Assembly: GCA_015068705.1 (NCBI GenBank)
Contig: SVJZ01000016.1
Span: 1-33,894, forward strand
Length of the DNA: 33,894 nucleotides
Direction: 5' to 3'
DNA from: Oscillospiraceae bacterium
GTDB taxonomy: Bacteria > Bacillota > Clostridia > UMGS1810
This document shows, in pieces, positions 6,578 through 15,306 of the stretch. The number at the start of each line of letters is the position of its first letter. Position 1 is the stretch's first letter. The translations under genes and the position numbers were made by a program. The notes under the pieces are model-generated. The model was given only the letters and a program-made list of their open reading frames with translations. It did no database searches and was not told where the DNA came from.

Positions 6578-8812
6578 TTATTTTGAATTTTTCTCGTGCT
6601 TTCCCGCCATTTCAACGGCAATTTTCGCATTCTTGCGTGCCTTTGCCTGCAAGTCGGGGAGCAACGCTGAAACCTGCGCTTTGAGTGCCTCGCACTCGCC
6701 CATAAACGCATCCACCTGTTTGGGGTAACTGCCGTCCGAGAGCGCCTCGGGCGAAATGCTGCATGGTTGACCAATCACTTTTTGAAAACTGCTCACCTTG
6801 GGGTCATACTCGATGCCCAGCACCGGCACACCCATCAGCGAACCAAAGATGAGCATGTGCAACCGCACCGCCACCGCAACCTCTGCCAGACCGATTACCC
6901 CAAGAATTTCCTCCACCGTCAGCTCCTTCTCCATCACAATGCCGCGTTGTTTCATCCGGGACACAATCTGCGCCGACACCTCGGTGTCACGGTCATGCTG
7001 CATGGAGATAAATACCGGTGTCAATCCATGGGTTACACTGATATAATCGGCAAGATTTGCAAATCCGTCCTCAAATCCATCCGGCACACCGCTCCACTTT
7101 CGCGCCGAGATGCACACAAACCGCTCTCCCTCGGCAAGCCCGCACTCTCGCAAAAGCTCCTGCGCATGCGCACTGTCGCAGGCGGTCAGATTAAATGCCG
7201 GGTCGGCAGTTACCTCAATGCGGGGGTTGGTTACCCCAAGCTCTGCAAGGGTTTTCACCGATTCCTCATCCCGCAGGGTAATGCAATCCACCTGGTTTAA
7301 TATCTTTGCTACCTTTTTCTTGTTTTTCTCCCGTACCACCGGTCCGATGCCGTTTGCATAGAGCATCACCGGCAAACCCTTTCGTTTGGCAAGGGAAATC
7401 ATATACAAATAATAAAGTAACGATTTTGTACTGGTCACATCCTGAATCAGACTTCCGCCCCCTGCAATAAACAGGTTCACCTTGGAAAGCAGACGGCTTA
7501 CCGCAAAGGGGTTGTAACGGTTGATACATTTCACCCCATATTCACGCGCGGTCTGTTCGGGGTTTCGTGCCAGCACCACCGGTGCAAAAAACGCATCCTC
7601 TGCGGCAAGGTCATCGGTAATGGCACGGAGCAGGGCATCATCCCCACGATTGCCAAAGCCGTAATAACCCAAGATGGCGGCATCACTTCTTCTGGCACGC
7701 AGCGCCGCCACATACATGGCGTAGTTGTCGTCTGCCATGGTTTTCACCGAGTAACACTCGTCCACCACTTTCTTGCCATAATCGGTAACCGCCTTTGCCT
7801 CGTCCTCCTGCATGGCAAAAAGTTTTAATACATCATCACGCAAACGCGTTGCCTCCAACGGGTCGCATCCCCGACAGGTCAGGTTGCATCCTACCGCCTG
7901 GTCAAAATTATCGGGCGATAAAATTCCGATATACCCCTCCTGCCCGGCAACCACGCATTTTTTCTCCATTGCCATAGGCTCTAAAATGGCACGGGACACG
8001 CCCACACACACCTCAGCAGAAGCATGGATGCGGTTGATGTCGGTACGCGGTCCTGTCACAATCACCGCACGTCTGCCCAGTTTTTTGTTGGCGGCTTCTG
8101 CCTTCTGACGCATATCCTCCAGACAGTCACCACCACCCACAATAATCAGCTCCACGCCCGGCACTGCCGCATCAATGGCGGCAATTTCCTCAATCAGCGC
8201 ATATGCCGGTGCGCACACCGCCGGGTTCAATCGGCTCACATACGAAATCCGCCGTGCGCCGGGGGTTAACTCAAATTCACGGATAAATTCGCTCCCATCA
8301 ATATCACGACTAAACTTTTTGGAATCAATGCCGTTGATGCTCACCGAAATGTGCTCGGCAGGCACCCCATAATTTTCAATCAGGTAACGTTTTAAATCAT
8401 CGCTCACCGCCAGACTCCGCTCTCCCCAACGGGTCAGGAATTTGAGCAGGGGGGAAAGGTCAAAGGTCCAGTGCGCGGTGGTAACAAACGCAAACGCCTT
8501 TTTGTTTGCGCGATATACCGAGTTTAATAAAAATGCAGGAATGCGCGCGTGCGCATGCACCACATCGGGTTTTTCCTCCCGTACAATTTTGGCAAGCATC
8601 TTTTTCGCCCGAAGCATATCGCCAATGTTTCTGCGCAGGATGGGCACCGTGTAATGGCGGATACCCGCCTCCTCCACTTCGCCCAGATACACGCCGCCAC
8701 CCGATGCCATCACGATATCATGACCGCGCCGTTTCAATTCCTTGGACAATTCCACCACATGCGTTTCCGCTCCGCCAATTTCCAGGCCGTTGAGCGCCAT
8801 GAGAATTTTCAT
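6578..8812 (-). CDS. GT4 glycosyltransferase fused to CsaB polysaccharide pyruvyl transferase
   Basis: This 744-residue protein is built from two enzymes. Residues 1-372 form a family-4 glycosyltransferase: MKILMALNGLEIGGAETHVV at the N-terminus (GGAE at 13-16), VVHAHARIPAF, and an ILEPMAMEKK segment near 276-285 in place of the usual EX7E motif. Residues 375-744 match CsaB: ILGYYGFGNRGDDALLRAI, then IAGGGSLIQDVTSTKSLLYY and a VRLHMLIFGSLMGVPVLGI segment. CsaB transfers pyruvate from PEP onto the secondary wall polymer, making the ligand of SLH domains. The fusion suggests one protein adds a sugar and caps it. ATG at 8812 has GGAGG 8 bases upstream; the frame opens 24 codons earlier without a site. 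It follows the hydrolase gene by 23 bp, so it is probably last in that operon. Confidence 0.88.
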   Translation of the reverse strand: MKILMALNGLEIGGAETHVVELSKELKRRGHDIVMASGGGVYLGEVEEAGIRHYTVPILRRNIGDMLRAKKMLAKIVREEKPDVVHAHARIPAFLLNSVYRANKKAFAFVTTAHWTFDLSPLLKFLTRWGERSLAVSDDLKRYLIENYGVPAEHISVSINGIDSKKFSRDIDGSEFIREFELTPGARRISYVSRLNPAVCAPAYALIEEIAAIDAAVPGVELIIVGGGDCLEDMRQKAEAANKKLGRRAVIVTGPRTDINRIHASAEVCVGVSRAILEPMAMEKKCVVAGQEGYIGILSPDNFDQAVGCNLTCRGCDPLEATRLRDDVLKLFAMQEDEAKAVTDYGKKVVDECYSVKTMADDNYAMYVAALRARRSDAAILGYYGFGNRGDDALLRAITDDLAAEDAFFAPVVLARNPEQTAREYGVKCINRYNPFAVSRLLSKVNLFIAGGGSLIQDVTSTKSLLYYLYMISLAKRKGLPVMLYANGIGPVVREKNKKKVAKILNQVDCITLRDEESVKTLAELGVTNPRIEVTADPAFNLTACDSAHAQELLRECGLAEGERFVCISARKWSGVPDGFEDGFANLADYISVTHGLTPVFISMQHDRDTEVSAQIVSRMKQRGIVMEKELTVEEILGVIGLAEVAVAVRLHMLIFGSLMGVPVLGIEYDPKVSSFQKVIGQPCSISPEALSDGSYPKQVDAFMGECEALKAQVSALLPDLQAKARKNAKIAVEMAGKHEKNSK

Positions 8813-8835
8813 TTGTATTCCTCCATTTTGTTGAT

Positions 8836-9840
8836 TTATGATAAATCCGAAACCAGCCGTGCCAGTGGCTCGTCCTGTTTGCAAAATTCATGGAATCCGT
8901 CAAACACAATCAGTTCCACCCAATCGGTACCCACCTGACTGCACGCTTTGGTAAGGGTGTCAAACGATTCCTCTCCCCTGCGGTAGTCAAACAGTGCATC
9001 CTCATTGGCGATCTCGATGCAAAGCCGTCTGGGGTAAACCAGGCAGGCAACCTGTGCATCGTCAAATTTCTCTGCCGATTTGTGCCAGGTCCAATCGCTC
9101 CACCCCACCGCATCACGGCTGTTGAAAAATCCGCAGGAAACCGCCGATTGGATGCGGGTGTCAATCGCCGTGGTATATAGAGTGTAAAATCCCCCATAAC
9201 TCATCCCCACCATGCCAAACGCCCCCACATAGGGTTGCACCTCAAAATAGTCCAGAATACGGGTGATGCCATATACCTCCATTGCCGTCAACGAACTGCC
9301 CACCCGTTTGAGCCTGCCGTCCACATCCTTGCGGTCATATTCTACTTCATATTCCTTGTCCCACAAAAGCACCTGGGGCGCAAACACATGCACACCATAC
9401 TGCCGTACACGTTCTAGCATGTCATTATAGTTTGAGGTGTCGCCATATACTCCCGAAATCAGTTCGGGCGTACCTCCACCGCCGTGTTGCACAATCACCA
9501 GCGGTCTTTTCTCCTCTCCGTCTGCACGGAAAAAGAGTCCGCTCATACAGCACCCATCCAATATTTCGATGCCCATCCGCCAAATGCTGTACCCATCCTC
9601 TTGAGAAAGTTTTTCTTGTGTTACATGGGGCAGAGTGCTCGGTTTTTTCTCTGTCAGAGGCCATCCAAGCATCTGTTTCAAATCCTCCCGATACCGTTCC
9701 GGCTCGGAAAAAACGTCTTTTATGTAATCCAACCGCCGCGCCGCCGCCTCTTGCTGCCTTAAGGCAATCACATGATCAAGCCCTTCGAGATATGACTTTT
9801 TATATTGCTTGCTCGCCTGCTTTTCCTCACGAAACTCCAT
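8836..9840 (-). CDS. Alpha/beta hydrolase family protein
   Basis: This 334-residue cytosolic protein has an alpha/beta hydrolase core at about 110-334 and an N-terminal helical extension rich in charged residues. The nucleophile elbow is GMSYGG with Ser214. A likely acid is Asp281 (ANEDALFD) and a likely His is 317 (DGFHEF), giving a complete triad. VIVQHGGGGTPE is the oxyanion-hole region. The fold resembles the dienelactone hydrolase / acetyl-xylan-esterase-like group, but the substrate is not readable. The gene overlaps the end of the MATE gene by 14 bases, so translation is probably coupled. It is placed between an exporter and the csaB fusion, but I see no direct functional link. Confidence 0.85.
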   Translation of the reverse strand: MEFREEKQASKQYKKSYLEGLDHVIALRQQEAAARRLDYIKDVFSEPERYREDLKQMLGWPLTEKKPSTLPHVTQEKLSQEDGYSIWRMGIEILDGCCMSGLFFRADGEEKRPLVIVQHGGGGTPELISGVYGDTSNYNDMLERVRQYGVHVFAPQVLLWDKEYEVEYDRKDVDGRLKRVGSSLTAMEVYGITRILDYFEVQPYVGAFGMVGMSYGGFYTLYTTAIDTRIQSAVSCGFFNSRDAVGWSDWTWHKSAEKFDDAQVACLVYPRRLCIEIANEDALFDYRRGEESFDTLTKACSQVGTDWVELIVFDGFHEFCKQDEPLARLVSDLS

Positions 9841-11200
9841 GTTTTTTCTCTCCTTTTATACTCTCTGTGCGGTATTTGGTAAGCCATGTCCCACGCGAAA
9901 AACGGGTCACATAAAAGCACGCACGGAATATCCAGTCGCAAAACATCGCATACCACACGCTCATCACGCCAAGCTCTGTGGTTGCCGCAAACAGATAGCC
10001 GAACCCCACACGAAATACCCACATGGAAATAATGGAAAGCACCATGGGATATCTTACATCACTGGACGCACGAAATGCATTGGTAATCGCAAACGCCGAA
10101 GGATGCATAAGGCTCACCGCCAAACTATGTACAAATATCAAACTTTTGGCAACCCCTGCCGCCTCGGGTCCAAGCTGGTAAAATCCGATAATCTGGTCTG
10201 CAAACAAGCAGAGCAACACCGACACCGCCGCAATCATCGCATAGGCAATCCCCAGTAGATTTCTGGTGTACCGCTTTGCCTGTGCTTTCTCTCCTGCACC
10301 CACACACTGTCCCACAATGGTCACCAGCGCAAGCCCAATGGCGTTGCCCGGCATGTACTGAAAGGTAGACAGTGTGCTTGCCACGGCGTTTGCCGCAATG
10401 TGTGCGGTGGAAAAAGTGGCAATCAGGCTCTGGGTCAGTATTTTTCCAAACTGAAACATTCCGTTTTCCAATCCGTTTGGAATCCCAATCCCACAAATCC
10501 GCTTGATGATGGAAGGATCAGGTTTAAACCGCCATAGTTTCTCCACATGGATGATGTTTTTCTTACTGTGCAATGCCGCAACCATCATCACCGCATTCAC
10601 CACACGGGATATCAGCGTAGCAATCGCCGCACCGGCAACCCCCATATGAAACCCGAAAATGAGCAGGGCATTTCCTGCCACATTGATTCCATTCATCACA
10701 ATGGACGCATACATGGAAATTTTGGAATTGCGCATGGCACGAAAAACCGCCGAGGCTCCGCCTGCCACGCCAAGAAATGGGTAGGATAATGCCGTGTACA
10801 AAAAATACACCTGCGCGTTTTGCATCACCCGTTGCTCCACACTGCCAAATACCAGGCTCAGTAATGGTTTTCGAAATATCAGCACCAACGCCATAATTAC
10901 CAGCGCCACAAAGAAAACCACCCACAGTAGTTGCTTTGCGGATTTTTGCGCCTTTTCGGTTTCGCCGCCGCCCAGAAACTGGGAAATCACCACCGCGCCA
11001 CCTGCTGCCAGTGCAGATAAGATATATATCATTAAAATGTTTACGGTATCCACCAGAGAAACGCCAGAAATCGCCGCTTCTCCCACAGAAGATACCATCA
11101 CCGAATCCACCATTCCCACCAGTACCAGAAGCACCTGTTCCACCACCAGCGGAATGATGATCCGTGCAAGATCTCGCCTTGAAAACATCAATTCCATCAT
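9827..11200 (-). CDS. MATE family efflux transporter
   Basis: This 457-residue inner-membrane protein has about 12 hydrophobic segments in two similar halves, as in MATE (NorM/DinF-like) cation-coupled multidrug and metabolite exporters. Family-typical stretches are RIIIPLVVEQVLLVLVGMVD at the N-terminus, the AGGAVVISQFLGGGE region, and GIPNGLENGMFQFGK opening the second half. The start is ATGATG at 11200/11197 after GGAAAGAAG. It lies 85 bp after the short chromate transporter gene with no terminator visible, and overlaps the downstream hydrolase gene. The substrate cannot be inferred. Confidence 0.93.
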   Translation of the reverse strand: MMELMFSRRDLARIIIPLVVEQVLLVLVGMVDSVMVSSVGEAAISGVSLVDTVNILMIYILSALAAGGAVVISQFLGGGETEKAQKSAKQLLWVVFFVALVIMALVLIFRKPLLSLVFGSVEQRVMQNAQVYFLYTALSYPFLGVAGGASAVFRAMRNSKISMYASIVMNGINVAGNALLIFGFHMGVAGAAIATLISRVVNAVMMVAALHSKKNIIHVEKLWRFKPDPSIIKRICGIGIPNGLENGMFQFGKILTQSLIATFSTAHIAANAVASTLSTFQYMPGNAIGLALVTIVGQCVGAGEKAQAKRYTRNLLGIAYAMIAAVSVLLCLFADQIIGFYQLGPEAAGVAKSLIFVHSLAVSLMHPSAFAITNAFRASSDVRYPMVLSIISMWVFRVGFGYLFAATTELGVMSVWYAMFCDWIFRACFYVTRFSRGTWLTKYRTESIKGEKKHGVS

Positions 11201-11285
11201 CTTCTTTCCAACAAATCCGTTGTTGTAAATCCCTCATCGGGCAGTTAACGCTTGAGGCAGATATTTCCTCGCACGATTGGCTCTG

Positions 11286-11852
11286 TTATAACCCAAATGC
11301 ATATCCGCCGGCAATCCCGATCGCCGCAGAAAGACACACAATCAGGATGGGGTGCTTCTTTTTCAGTGCCAGCACCAGCATCACCCCAAAGGTAACCAGC
11401 GACAAATAAAACTTTGCGTTGGCAAACACGGAAAGGGAAAATCCGTCATTAAAAAATACCGTCTTCCCAATGGATAATACCGCCGTTGCAATCAGCCCCA
11501 CCACCGCAGGTTTCAGTCCGGTCATCAAGCCCTTTACCACGCTGTTTTCTTTGAATTTTTCAAATAACCTTGCCACAATGAGAATGATAAGAAAGGAGGG
11601 CAACACCACGCCTAGCGTAGCACAGAATGCGCCGGGCAAGCCGCCCAGTTCCATCCCCACATAAGTGGCAATGTTTACCGCAAATGGTCCGGGTGTGCTC
11701 TCACTCACCGCAATAAAGTTAACAATTTTTTCGCTCTCCAGCCAGTTGTGTTTCAAAACCTCTGCCTGAATGAGCGGAAGCATGGCGTAGCCGCCGCCAA
11801 AGGTAAATGCACCAATCTTGAAAAAGGTGAGAAACAAAATCAACAGAATCAT
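11286..11852 (-). CDS. Chromate transporter family protein (short CHR, second of pair)
   Basis: This 188-residue membrane protein is a single CHR domain with about 5-6 transmembrane segments. The signature FKIGAFTFGGGYAMLPLIQAE at residues 9-29 is followed by ESTPGPFAVNIATYVG. Short CHR proteins are usually encoded as adjacent pairs that act together, in place of one long two-domain CHR. ATG at 11852 follows GGAGGAGGG; the preceding gene ends at 11849, so start and stop overlap. In Clostridia the physiological substrate need not be chromate. Confidence 0.92.
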   Translation of the reverse strand: MILLILFLTFFKIGAFTFGGGYAMLPLIQAEVLKHNWLESEKIVNFIAVSESTPGPFAVNIATYVGMELGGLPGAFCATLGVVLPSFLIILIVARLFEKFKENSVVKGLMTGLKPAVVGLIATAVLSIGKTVFFNDGFSLSVFANAKFYLSLVTFGVMLVLALKKKHPILIVCLSAAIGIAGGYAFGL

Positions 11853-12406
11853 TTTGCCACCCTCCTCCGGATCCACAGGGACGAAATCAACCCAATGGCG
11901 CCACTGCATATAATCACCAGAAGCACATTGAGGTCAAATACCGCAACCAACACAAACGCAAGTGCCGCCACAATATACGAAATGGTGTTTTTGGGACACT
12001 GTTTATACATGGACAAAAACGCCTTGATGATAAGCGCCAGCACCCCTGCCCGAATCCCGATAAACGCATATTTTACCGGTTTTAACTGCTCAAATTGACT
12101 AATTACCATGGATATCAGCGAGATAATGATAAAAGAGGGCAATACAATCCCTGCCGTGGCAACAAAGGAACCCCAGAATCCGCAAACTTTGTATCCCACA
12201 AAAGTAGCCGAATTGATTGCGATGGGTCCGGGTGTGGACTCGGCAATTGCGATAATGTCCATGATATCCTGTTCCGCAATCCATTTTCTTTTTTCGCAAA
12301 TTTCCCTCTGGATGAGCGGTATCATGGCATAGCCACCGCCAAAGGTAAATGCGCCGATTTTCAAAAATGTCAAAAACAATCCTACGATCTTGCTCTTCCT
12401 GCTCAT
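11849..12406 (-). CDS. Chromate transporter family protein (short CHR, first of pair)
   Basis: This 185-residue membrane protein is the partner of the next gene. FLKIGAFTFGGGYAMIPLIQ (13-32) and AESTPGPIAINSATFVGYKV carry the CHR signature. The two proteins share these motifs but are clearly different sequences. ATG at 12406 follows GGAGGAGAATAT. It is the first gene of the minus-strand run ending in the csaB fusion, with a plausible promoter about 215 bp upstream. Confidence 0.92.
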   Translation of the reverse strand: MSRKSKIVGLFLTFLKIGAFTFGGGYAMIPLIQREICEKRKWIAEQDIMDIIAIAESTPGPIAINSATFVGYKVCGFWGSFVATAGIVLPSFIIISLISMVISQFEQLKPVKYAFIGIRAGVLALIIKAFLSMYKQCPKNTISYIVAALAFVLVAVFDLNVLLVIICSGAIGLISSLWIRRRVAK

Positions 12407-12622
12407 ATATTCTCCTCCGGCATAGCGCCTTTGCTTTTCTCTTGCTTTTCTCGTGTTGTTCTCGCTCTTTTTTCTCCCATTCCTCACCGGCGGCCTCATC
12501 ACGCCGCACTACTTGGACGAAACGCACATCTCTTTCCCGGCATCCACCGGCATTCTTCTCTTTTCTTACCAGGTTTTTCTCGCATTCTTTCCTACGATGT
12601 TTCCAACGGCACAATATCTTTT

Positions 12623-12652
12623 ATTTTACCACACTTTCCCCCTCTAATTCAA
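12623..12652 (-). promoter_or_regulatory. Likely promoter of the CHR-MATE-csaB run
   Basis: The -35 TTGAAT (12647-12652) and -10 TAAAAT (12623-12628) have an 18-bp spacer on the minus strand. It implies an untranslated leader of about 210 nt (12407-12617), purine-rich, in which I recognise no known riboswitch. Confidence 0.55.
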
Positions 12653-12682
12653 TAACCTCGCCACTTTTTTGGAAAACTTTTT

Positions 12683-13507
12683 CTATCCGTTCAGATTACT
12701 CTTTTGATACACACCGGGAGACACACCCGTCACCCCCGAAAAACTGCGTATAAAATTGGAATAATCGTTAAATCCCGACATCGCACAGGTTTCGGTTACA
12801 TTGTGCCCGTCCAGCAACAACTGCTTTGCGCGGGACACCCGTTTGTTTAAAATATACCGGTGGATGGTCGAACCGGTGTACTGCTTGAATGCACGGCACA
12901 AATACCCCTTGCTCAAAAAACACGCCGATGCGATATCATCCAAATCAAATTGTTGGTCCAGATTGGCATCAATATAGTCCAACACCCGATATACCGCGCC
13001 CCCCTTGTGCACCTTCCGCTCGGCACGGTTTTGCTTTACAAATGCGCGGTTTAGCAGTACCATCACCCGAAGCATAAGGGCAAGCCGTTCGGTATCTGCC
13101 CCCACCGCCTTGTTTCGTTCCGCATCGCAAAGCTGACGCACTGCCGCCACAAATTCCTCCTGTTGTTTCCCCTGCATCCGGATCAGATTGCCACTGCCAT
13201 GAGGACGTTGTTCAAAACAGGAAAGCAGGTCCATATCCGCACATCCGTACCGCCGCAACGCCTCGGGCGCAAAGTGAATACACGAGCGTTCATACGGCGC
13301 ATCACTGAAAAAGGTCGGCTTGTGCACCTCCATACTGTTAAATACCAAAATATCACCATAACGCAACCGATACTTATCCTTTTCCACAAAATATTCCACA
13401 TCTCCGCCAATAAACAGATAGATTTCATACCAGTCGTGCAGATGAAATGCCACCGGCACAGGTGTAGAGCGGGTCCACCCCGCATTAAACGATTGAAAAT
13501 CCGGCAT
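12683..13507 (-). CDS. AraC family transcriptional regulator
   Basis: This 274-residue protein has an N-terminal cupin sensor domain (HLHDWYEIYLFIGGDVEYFV, then LRYGDILVFNSMEVHKPTFF) and a C-terminal AraC double helix-turn-helix (about 175-270: IDANLDQQFDLDDIASACFL, KGYLCRAFKQYTG, ending GFNDYSNFIRSFSGVTGVSP). ATG at 13507 follows GGAGGGGG; an upstream in-frame extension lacks a site. It is divergent from the sugar isomerase / oxidoreductase operon at 13650, from which it is separated by 142 bp with back-to-back promoters, so it most likely controls that operon in response to a sugar. Confidence 0.92.
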   Translation of the reverse strand: MPDFQSFNAGWTRSTPVPVAFHLHDWYEIYLFIGGDVEYFVEKDKYRLRYGDILVFNSMEVHKPTFFSDAPYERSCIHFAPEALRRYGCADMDLLSCFEQRPHGSGNLIRMQGKQQEEFVAAVRQLCDAERNKAVGADTERLALMLRVMVLLNRAFVKQNRAERKVHKGGAVYRVLDYIDANLDQQFDLDDIASACFLSKGYLCRAFKQYTGSTIHRYILNKRVSRAKQLLLDGHNVTETCAMSGFNDYSNFIRSFSGVTGVSPGVYQKSNLNG

Positions 13508-13574
13508 ATATCCCCCTCCGATACAGGTTAATTTTTGCAAGATATAAATCAAATTTCGCATAGAGCTTGCATTT

Positions 13575-13603
13575 ATTATATATTATAATGGAACTAAAGT
13601 AAA
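13575..13603 (-). promoter_or_regulatory. Divergent promoter region, araC-type gene / sugar operon
   Basis: Toward the regulator: -35 TTTACT (13598-13603) and -10 TATAAT (13575-13580), 17-bp spacer. Toward the operon a TATAAT lies at 13584-13589 without a good -35, as expected for an activator-dependent promoter. The two -10 elements are adjacent, so the polymerases would compete. Confidence 0.6.
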
Positions 13604-13649
13604 GCATTTTGACACATTTTTCACCTATTTATCAGAAAGGATGAGATGT

Positions 13650-14429
13650 ATGGCATTACCAAAAATCGGCGCACAGATGTATACCGTGTGCGAATTTCTC
13701 AAAACCCCCGAACAAATTGCCTCCTCCCTCAAACGGGTCAAGGAGCTGGGTTTTGACATTGTGCAGTTGTCTGGGCTTGGTCCCATCGACCCCGCTGAGC
13801 TGGCAGCCATTGTGCACGATCTCGCACTGGAAGTGTGTATCACCCACTCCCCCATCGACCGTATTTTAAATGACACCGACGCCCTCATTGCCGAGCATCG
13901 CGCATTGGGGTGCAACGGCATCGGTATCGGTTGTATGCCAAACCAATACCGCGGCTCACTGGAGGGCGCACGGGCACTGCTCAAAGACACTGCCGAGGCG
14001 CGCAAAAAAATTGCCGCAGCAGGCATGACCCTTGCCTATCATAACCACAATTTTGAATTCCAGAAATTCAACGGTACAAATGTATTCGACCTGCTCATCG
14101 AAGAGGGCGACGATACCTTCGGATTCATCCTCGACACCTTCTGGGTGCAGGCAGGCGGCGGCGACCCGGTTTCCTATATCCGCAAGGTCGCAGGGCGCAT
14201 GACGGTTTGCCATTTAAAAGATATGGATATCGAGGATGACCCGGTACGCGCAAAGCAAGTGTTTGCACCGGTTGGTGAGGGAAATATGGATTTTGTTCCC
14301 ATCCTGCGCGCGCTTGCCGAAACCAATGTTCCCTACGCAGTCATCGAGCAGGACATCTGCAAAACCGACCCATTTGACTGCCTTGCCATTTCCAAACGCA
14401 ATGTAGAAAACATGCTCAAAACCTTGTAG
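13650..14429 (+). CDS. Sugar phosphate isomerase/epimerase (xylose isomerase-like TIM barrel)
   Basis: This 259-residue protein belongs to the AP-endonuclease-2 / xylose-isomerase-like TIM barrel superfamily, metal-dependent isomerases and epimerases that include IolE and IolI. Characteristic segments are KIGAQMYTVCEF at the N-terminus, HSPIDRI, LAYHNHNFEF (a metal-ligand strand), FILDTFWVQAGGGDP, VCHLKDMD and AVIEQD near the end. ATG at 13650 is preferred over ATG at 13641 because AGAAAGG lies 9 bases before it. It is first gene of a three-gene operon, 10 bp before the second isomerase. The exact substrate is unknown. Confidence 0.88.
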   Translation: MALPKIGAQMYTVCEFLKTPEQIASSLKRVKELGFDIVQLSGLGPIDPAELAAIVHDLALEVCITHSPIDRILNDTDALIAEHRALGCNGIGIGCMPNQYRGSLEGARALLKDTAEARKKIAAAGMTLAYHNHNFEFQKFNGTNVFDLLIEEGDDTFGFILDTFWVQAGGGDPVSYIRKVAGRMTVCHLKDMDIEDDPVRAKQVFAPVGEGNMDFVPILRALAETNVPYAVIEQDICKTDPFDCLAISKRNVENMLKTL

Positions 14430-14439
14430 GAGGAGAATT

Positions 14440-15288
14440 ATGTTTACACTCACCGGATTTGCAGACGAAATCGCAATGGATTTGAATGTCCAGATGGACA
14501 CCCTCGAAAAACTGGATATCCACCACATCGAAATGCGCGGTGTAGATGGCAAAAACCTGTCCGACTGCACCATCGCCGAGGCAAAGGATATCAAGCGCCG
14601 CCTGGATGAACGGGGTTTCTCCCTGTCGGCAATCGGCTCTCCCATCGGCAAAATCGGTATCGACCAGCCGTTTGAGGCGCATCTGGATAAATTTAAAACT
14701 GTCATCGAGCTTGCACATATCATGCAAACCCGTTACATCCGTATGTTCAGCTTTTTTATTCCCGAGGGCAACTCCCCCGACTGCTACGCCGACGAGGTGT
14801 TTGCGCGTTGGGATGGATTCCTTACCGCCGCAAAAGGATCGGGTCTTATCCTGCTCCACGAAAACGAAAAGGGTATCTACGGCGATACCGCCGTGCGGTG
14901 TAAAACCCTGTTTGACACCATGAAAAACCCCGCGCTGCGTGCCACCTTTGACCCGGCAAACTTTGTACAGTGCGGCATCACCCCCTGCCCGGATGCCTAC
15001 AAGCTGCTCAAACCCTATATCGAATATGTCCACATCAAGGACGCACGGGCGGCAGACGGCACCATCGTTCCTGCAGGTCAGGGTGATGGCACCATCCCCG
15101 AATTGCTGGCGGCACTGAAAAAAGACGGCTATGACGGATTTCTCTCCCTCGAGCCGCACCTGGCAGACTTTGACGGATTTTCCGCACTGGAAAAGGAAGC
15201 CGACACAAACAAAGCAGATAAGAGCATGGGCGGTGCCCTGTTCTGTCTGGCAACCGACGCATTGAAAACCATTTTAAATCAACTATAA
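14440..15288 (+). CDS. Sugar phosphate isomerase/epimerase, second TIM-barrel protein
   Basis: This 282-residue protein of the same superfamily is only distantly similar to its upstream neighbour. Segments include GFADEIAMDLNVQMDTLEKL, HHIEMRGVDGKNL, LLHENEKGIYGDTA (likely metal-ligand Glu), ATFDPANFVQCGI, YVHIKDARAADGTIVPAGQG and FLSLEPHL. The pattern resembles IolE-like dehydratase/isomerase proteins. ATG at 14440 follows AGGAGGAG. It overlaps nothing and lies 18 bp before the oxidoreductase start. Confidence 0.88.
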   Translation: MFTLTGFADEIAMDLNVQMDTLEKLDIHHIEMRGVDGKNLSDCTIAEAKDIKRRLDERGFSLSAIGSPIGKIGIDQPFEAHLDKFKTVIELAHIMQTRYIRMFSFFIPEGNSPDCYADEVFARWDGFLTAAKGSGLILLHENEKGIYGDTAVRCKTLFDTMKNPALRATFDPANFVQCGITPCPDAYKLLKPYIEYVHIKDARAADGTIVPAGQGDGTIPELLAALKKDGYDGFLSLEPHLADFDGFSALEKEADTNKADKSMGGALFCLATDALKTILNQL

Positions 15289-15306
15289 ATGAGAGGAGTT
15301 ATTACC

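Noticed and set aside
12099-12614. Lys/Arg/Glu-rich open frame upstream of and overlapping the first CHR gene
   Set aside because: It starts with TTG without a good RBS and overlaps the well-supported transporter frame; the composition reflects a purine-rich leader.
12623-12652. Fluoride or manganese riboswitch before the CHR pair
   Set aside because: Partial resemblance to GGCGTGATGAGG only; the conserved core of neither class is present.
13625-15159. Minus-strand frames across the two isomerase genes
   Set aside because: They lie antisense to a compact operon with good RBSs and family motifs.
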